A stretch of 64,000 bases of DNA from Sapria himalayana (lineage: Eukaryota > Streptophyta > Magnoliopsida > Malpighiales > Rafflesiaceae): assembly GCA_029783825.1 (NCBI GenBank), contig JAREIK010005821.1, positions 20,959 to 84,958 on the forward strand, written 5' to 3'. The notes under the pieces were generated by a model. The model did no database searches. It had not been told where the DNA came from and saw nothing but the letters and a program-made list of their open reading frames with translations. Positions within the stretch are counted from its first letter, which is position 1. Each line of letters starts with the position of its first letter. The translations under genes and the position numbers were made by a program. This document shows, piece by piece, positions 62,194 to 64,000 of this stretch.

Positions 62194-64000
62194 TACATGA
62201 AGATATATAGGTAGATATATAGAAATATATACAAATAGATATATATATATATAATATAAAGAGAATAGATCATGAGAGAAGATAAATAGATAGATAAATA
62301 GATAAATAGATAAATAAACAACTATAGAGATGGATAGATAGATAGATAGATAAATAAATAGACATATATAGAATGAGAGATTGACATATATGAAGATAGA
62401 TAGATAAATAGATAGATAGTTAATATATAGATAGACAATACATAGATAGATAAACATATAGATAGATAGATAAACAATAGATAAATAGACAAATATACAA
62501 AAACAAAGATACATAGATAAATAGACAAATATACAAAAACAAAGATACATAGATAAATAGATAGATTGACAGATGGATAAACAAATAGAATGATATATAC
62601 AGATTGATAGATTAATAGATATATAGAATGATAGAAAGATAGATAAAAAGGTAGACATATAGACAAATAGACAGATTGATAGATAGACACATAGATAGAT
62701 AGATATATCGATAGATAGATAGACAGACAGACATATAAATAGATAGACAGATAGATATATAGATAGATAGATAGACAAATATAGAGTTAGATAGATAGAT
62801 AGATATATAGATAAATAGATATAAAATAGATATACAATATTATATAGACATAGAGACAAACAGATAAATATGCATTTAAACTTATAGATATTTAGTCAAT
62901 TAGATAGCTAAATAGATAGACAAATTGATAGGCAAATAGATAGATTGATAGATAAACATATAGAAAGATAGATAGACATATTCTAAAATTTATAGATAGA
63001 CATACAAAAAGATTGATAAATTGACAAATAGATAGATAGACAAATAGATAGGTAGATAGTTAGATATATAGATAGATAGACAATTAATAGATACTAGATA
63101 GACATATAGACACTAGATTCACAACAAACATATAGATAGATTTTATATACGATAGAGTAGATAGAGAGATAGGCATAAAGACACTTAATAAGAAAAATAG
63201 TTTGATAGTTAGACATAGATAGATAGAGACTAACAAAGCATCATATAGATAGGTATATATAGAAATATATTCAAAGTGAATATAAATATAAAGAGAGATA
63301 GATATATACATATATATATAGATTGAGAAATAGTTAGTTAAACTATAAAGTTAAATAGATAGATATACAAAAAGAAAAATAGATAAATAGCCAAATAGAC
63401 AAATAGACAGGTTGTAGATAAATATATACATAGATAGACATTGATAGATAGCTAGTAGACAGATAGATAAATAGACACATAGATAGATGGACATATAAAT
63501 AGATAGATTGATAGGCATATAGACAGATAGAGATAGACTGATAAAATGATATATTCATAGATTATTACATAAATGGATTATTAGACATAAAGACATTTAC
63601 AATAAATAGACCGAATTAAAGATAGACATACAGACAGACAGACAGATTGATTGATAGATAGATAGTTAGATAGATAACAAATAGACTATAGATAGATAGA
63701 AAATAGACATATGACATATATACAAATAGGATAGATTGATAGATAGATACACTAATAGAGAGATAACAGATAACGTAGTTAAAACTAGATAGATAGACAG
63801 ATGCATAATACACAGATAGAAAGATAGATTGATTGATAGATACACAGATATATAGATAGACATATAGAAATATATATAGATATACAGATAGATAAATAGA
63901 TAGATAGAGAGATAGAAAGTTAGATAGATAGATAGATATATAGCTATAATTTAGACAAAAACACTGATTTGCATATAACTAGATAGATAGTTAGTTAGTA
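62194..64000 (+). repeat. GATA/GACA array, segment 5, runs off the right edge
   Basis: The array resumes directly after the D terminus, starting with the TAC duplication, in the same strand sense as segments 1-4. A near-perfect ~42-bp tandem copy at about 62485-62560 repeats caaatatacaaaaacaaaga. Confidence 0.92.

Overview
This window is repeat-dominated nuclear DNA from a flowering plant. I cannot place the species. The evidence for a plant is the set of transposon families: CACTA (En/Spm) ends reading CACTACAAGAAAA with 3-bp target duplications, hAT elements with TAGAGGTGTC-type ends and a BED/hAT transposase, and a Ty3/gypsy element with a TGGTATCAGAGG initiator-Met primer site. It also holds broken copies of plant-like ARF1 and protein phosphatase 5 genes. 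I see no intact protein-coding gene, no rRNA or tRNA gene and no CRISPR array. Nearly all long reading frames here are translations of simple repeats.

The host DNA appears to be one very long, degenerate GATA/GACA array, always with GATA on the + strand. It is seen at 8530-14156, 16944-18567, 22262-30948, 35307-35877 and 62194-64000, about 18.3 kb in total. Everything else reads as insertions into it. From left to right these are: a minus-oriented CACTA element, 'A' (1-8529, continuing off the left edge); an internally deleted hAT element (14157-16943); a second hAT in the opposite orientation (18568-22261); a truncated minus-strand Ty3/gypsy element with one LTR (30949-35306); and a plus-oriented CACTA element, 'D' (35878-62193, target duplication TAC). 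D itself contains a younger nested CACTA element, 'C' (47456-60287).

The three CACTA copies share one plan. It consists of the terminus, a subterminal block of TTTAGCGACGGA-type repeats, an AT-rich non-coding block with a conserved GGTCTATAGATGA core, a variable middle, and a right arm made of degenerate GCN trinucleotide arrays, a ~23-bp palindromic TATATACTGAGTATATACGT minisatellite and a conserved ~250-bp tail. The variable middles carry unrelated cargo. D holds a full-length, intronless, dead ARF1 retrocopy with a perfect 17-bp target duplication. C holds the TPR-domain exons of a PP5-type phosphatase gene, with introns retained. A holds a coiled-coil coding remnant and a ~0.8-kb GA tract. 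C sits inside a right-arm tail of D, and the uninterrupted tail copies elsewhere serve as in-window empty-site controls.

The genes here do not work together; this is a stratified record of insertions. A consistent order is: GATA array first; then hATs, gypsy, A and D; then C inside D. Rough age cues are eroded ends on D and A, clean ends on C, and a perfect 74-bp duplication in C.
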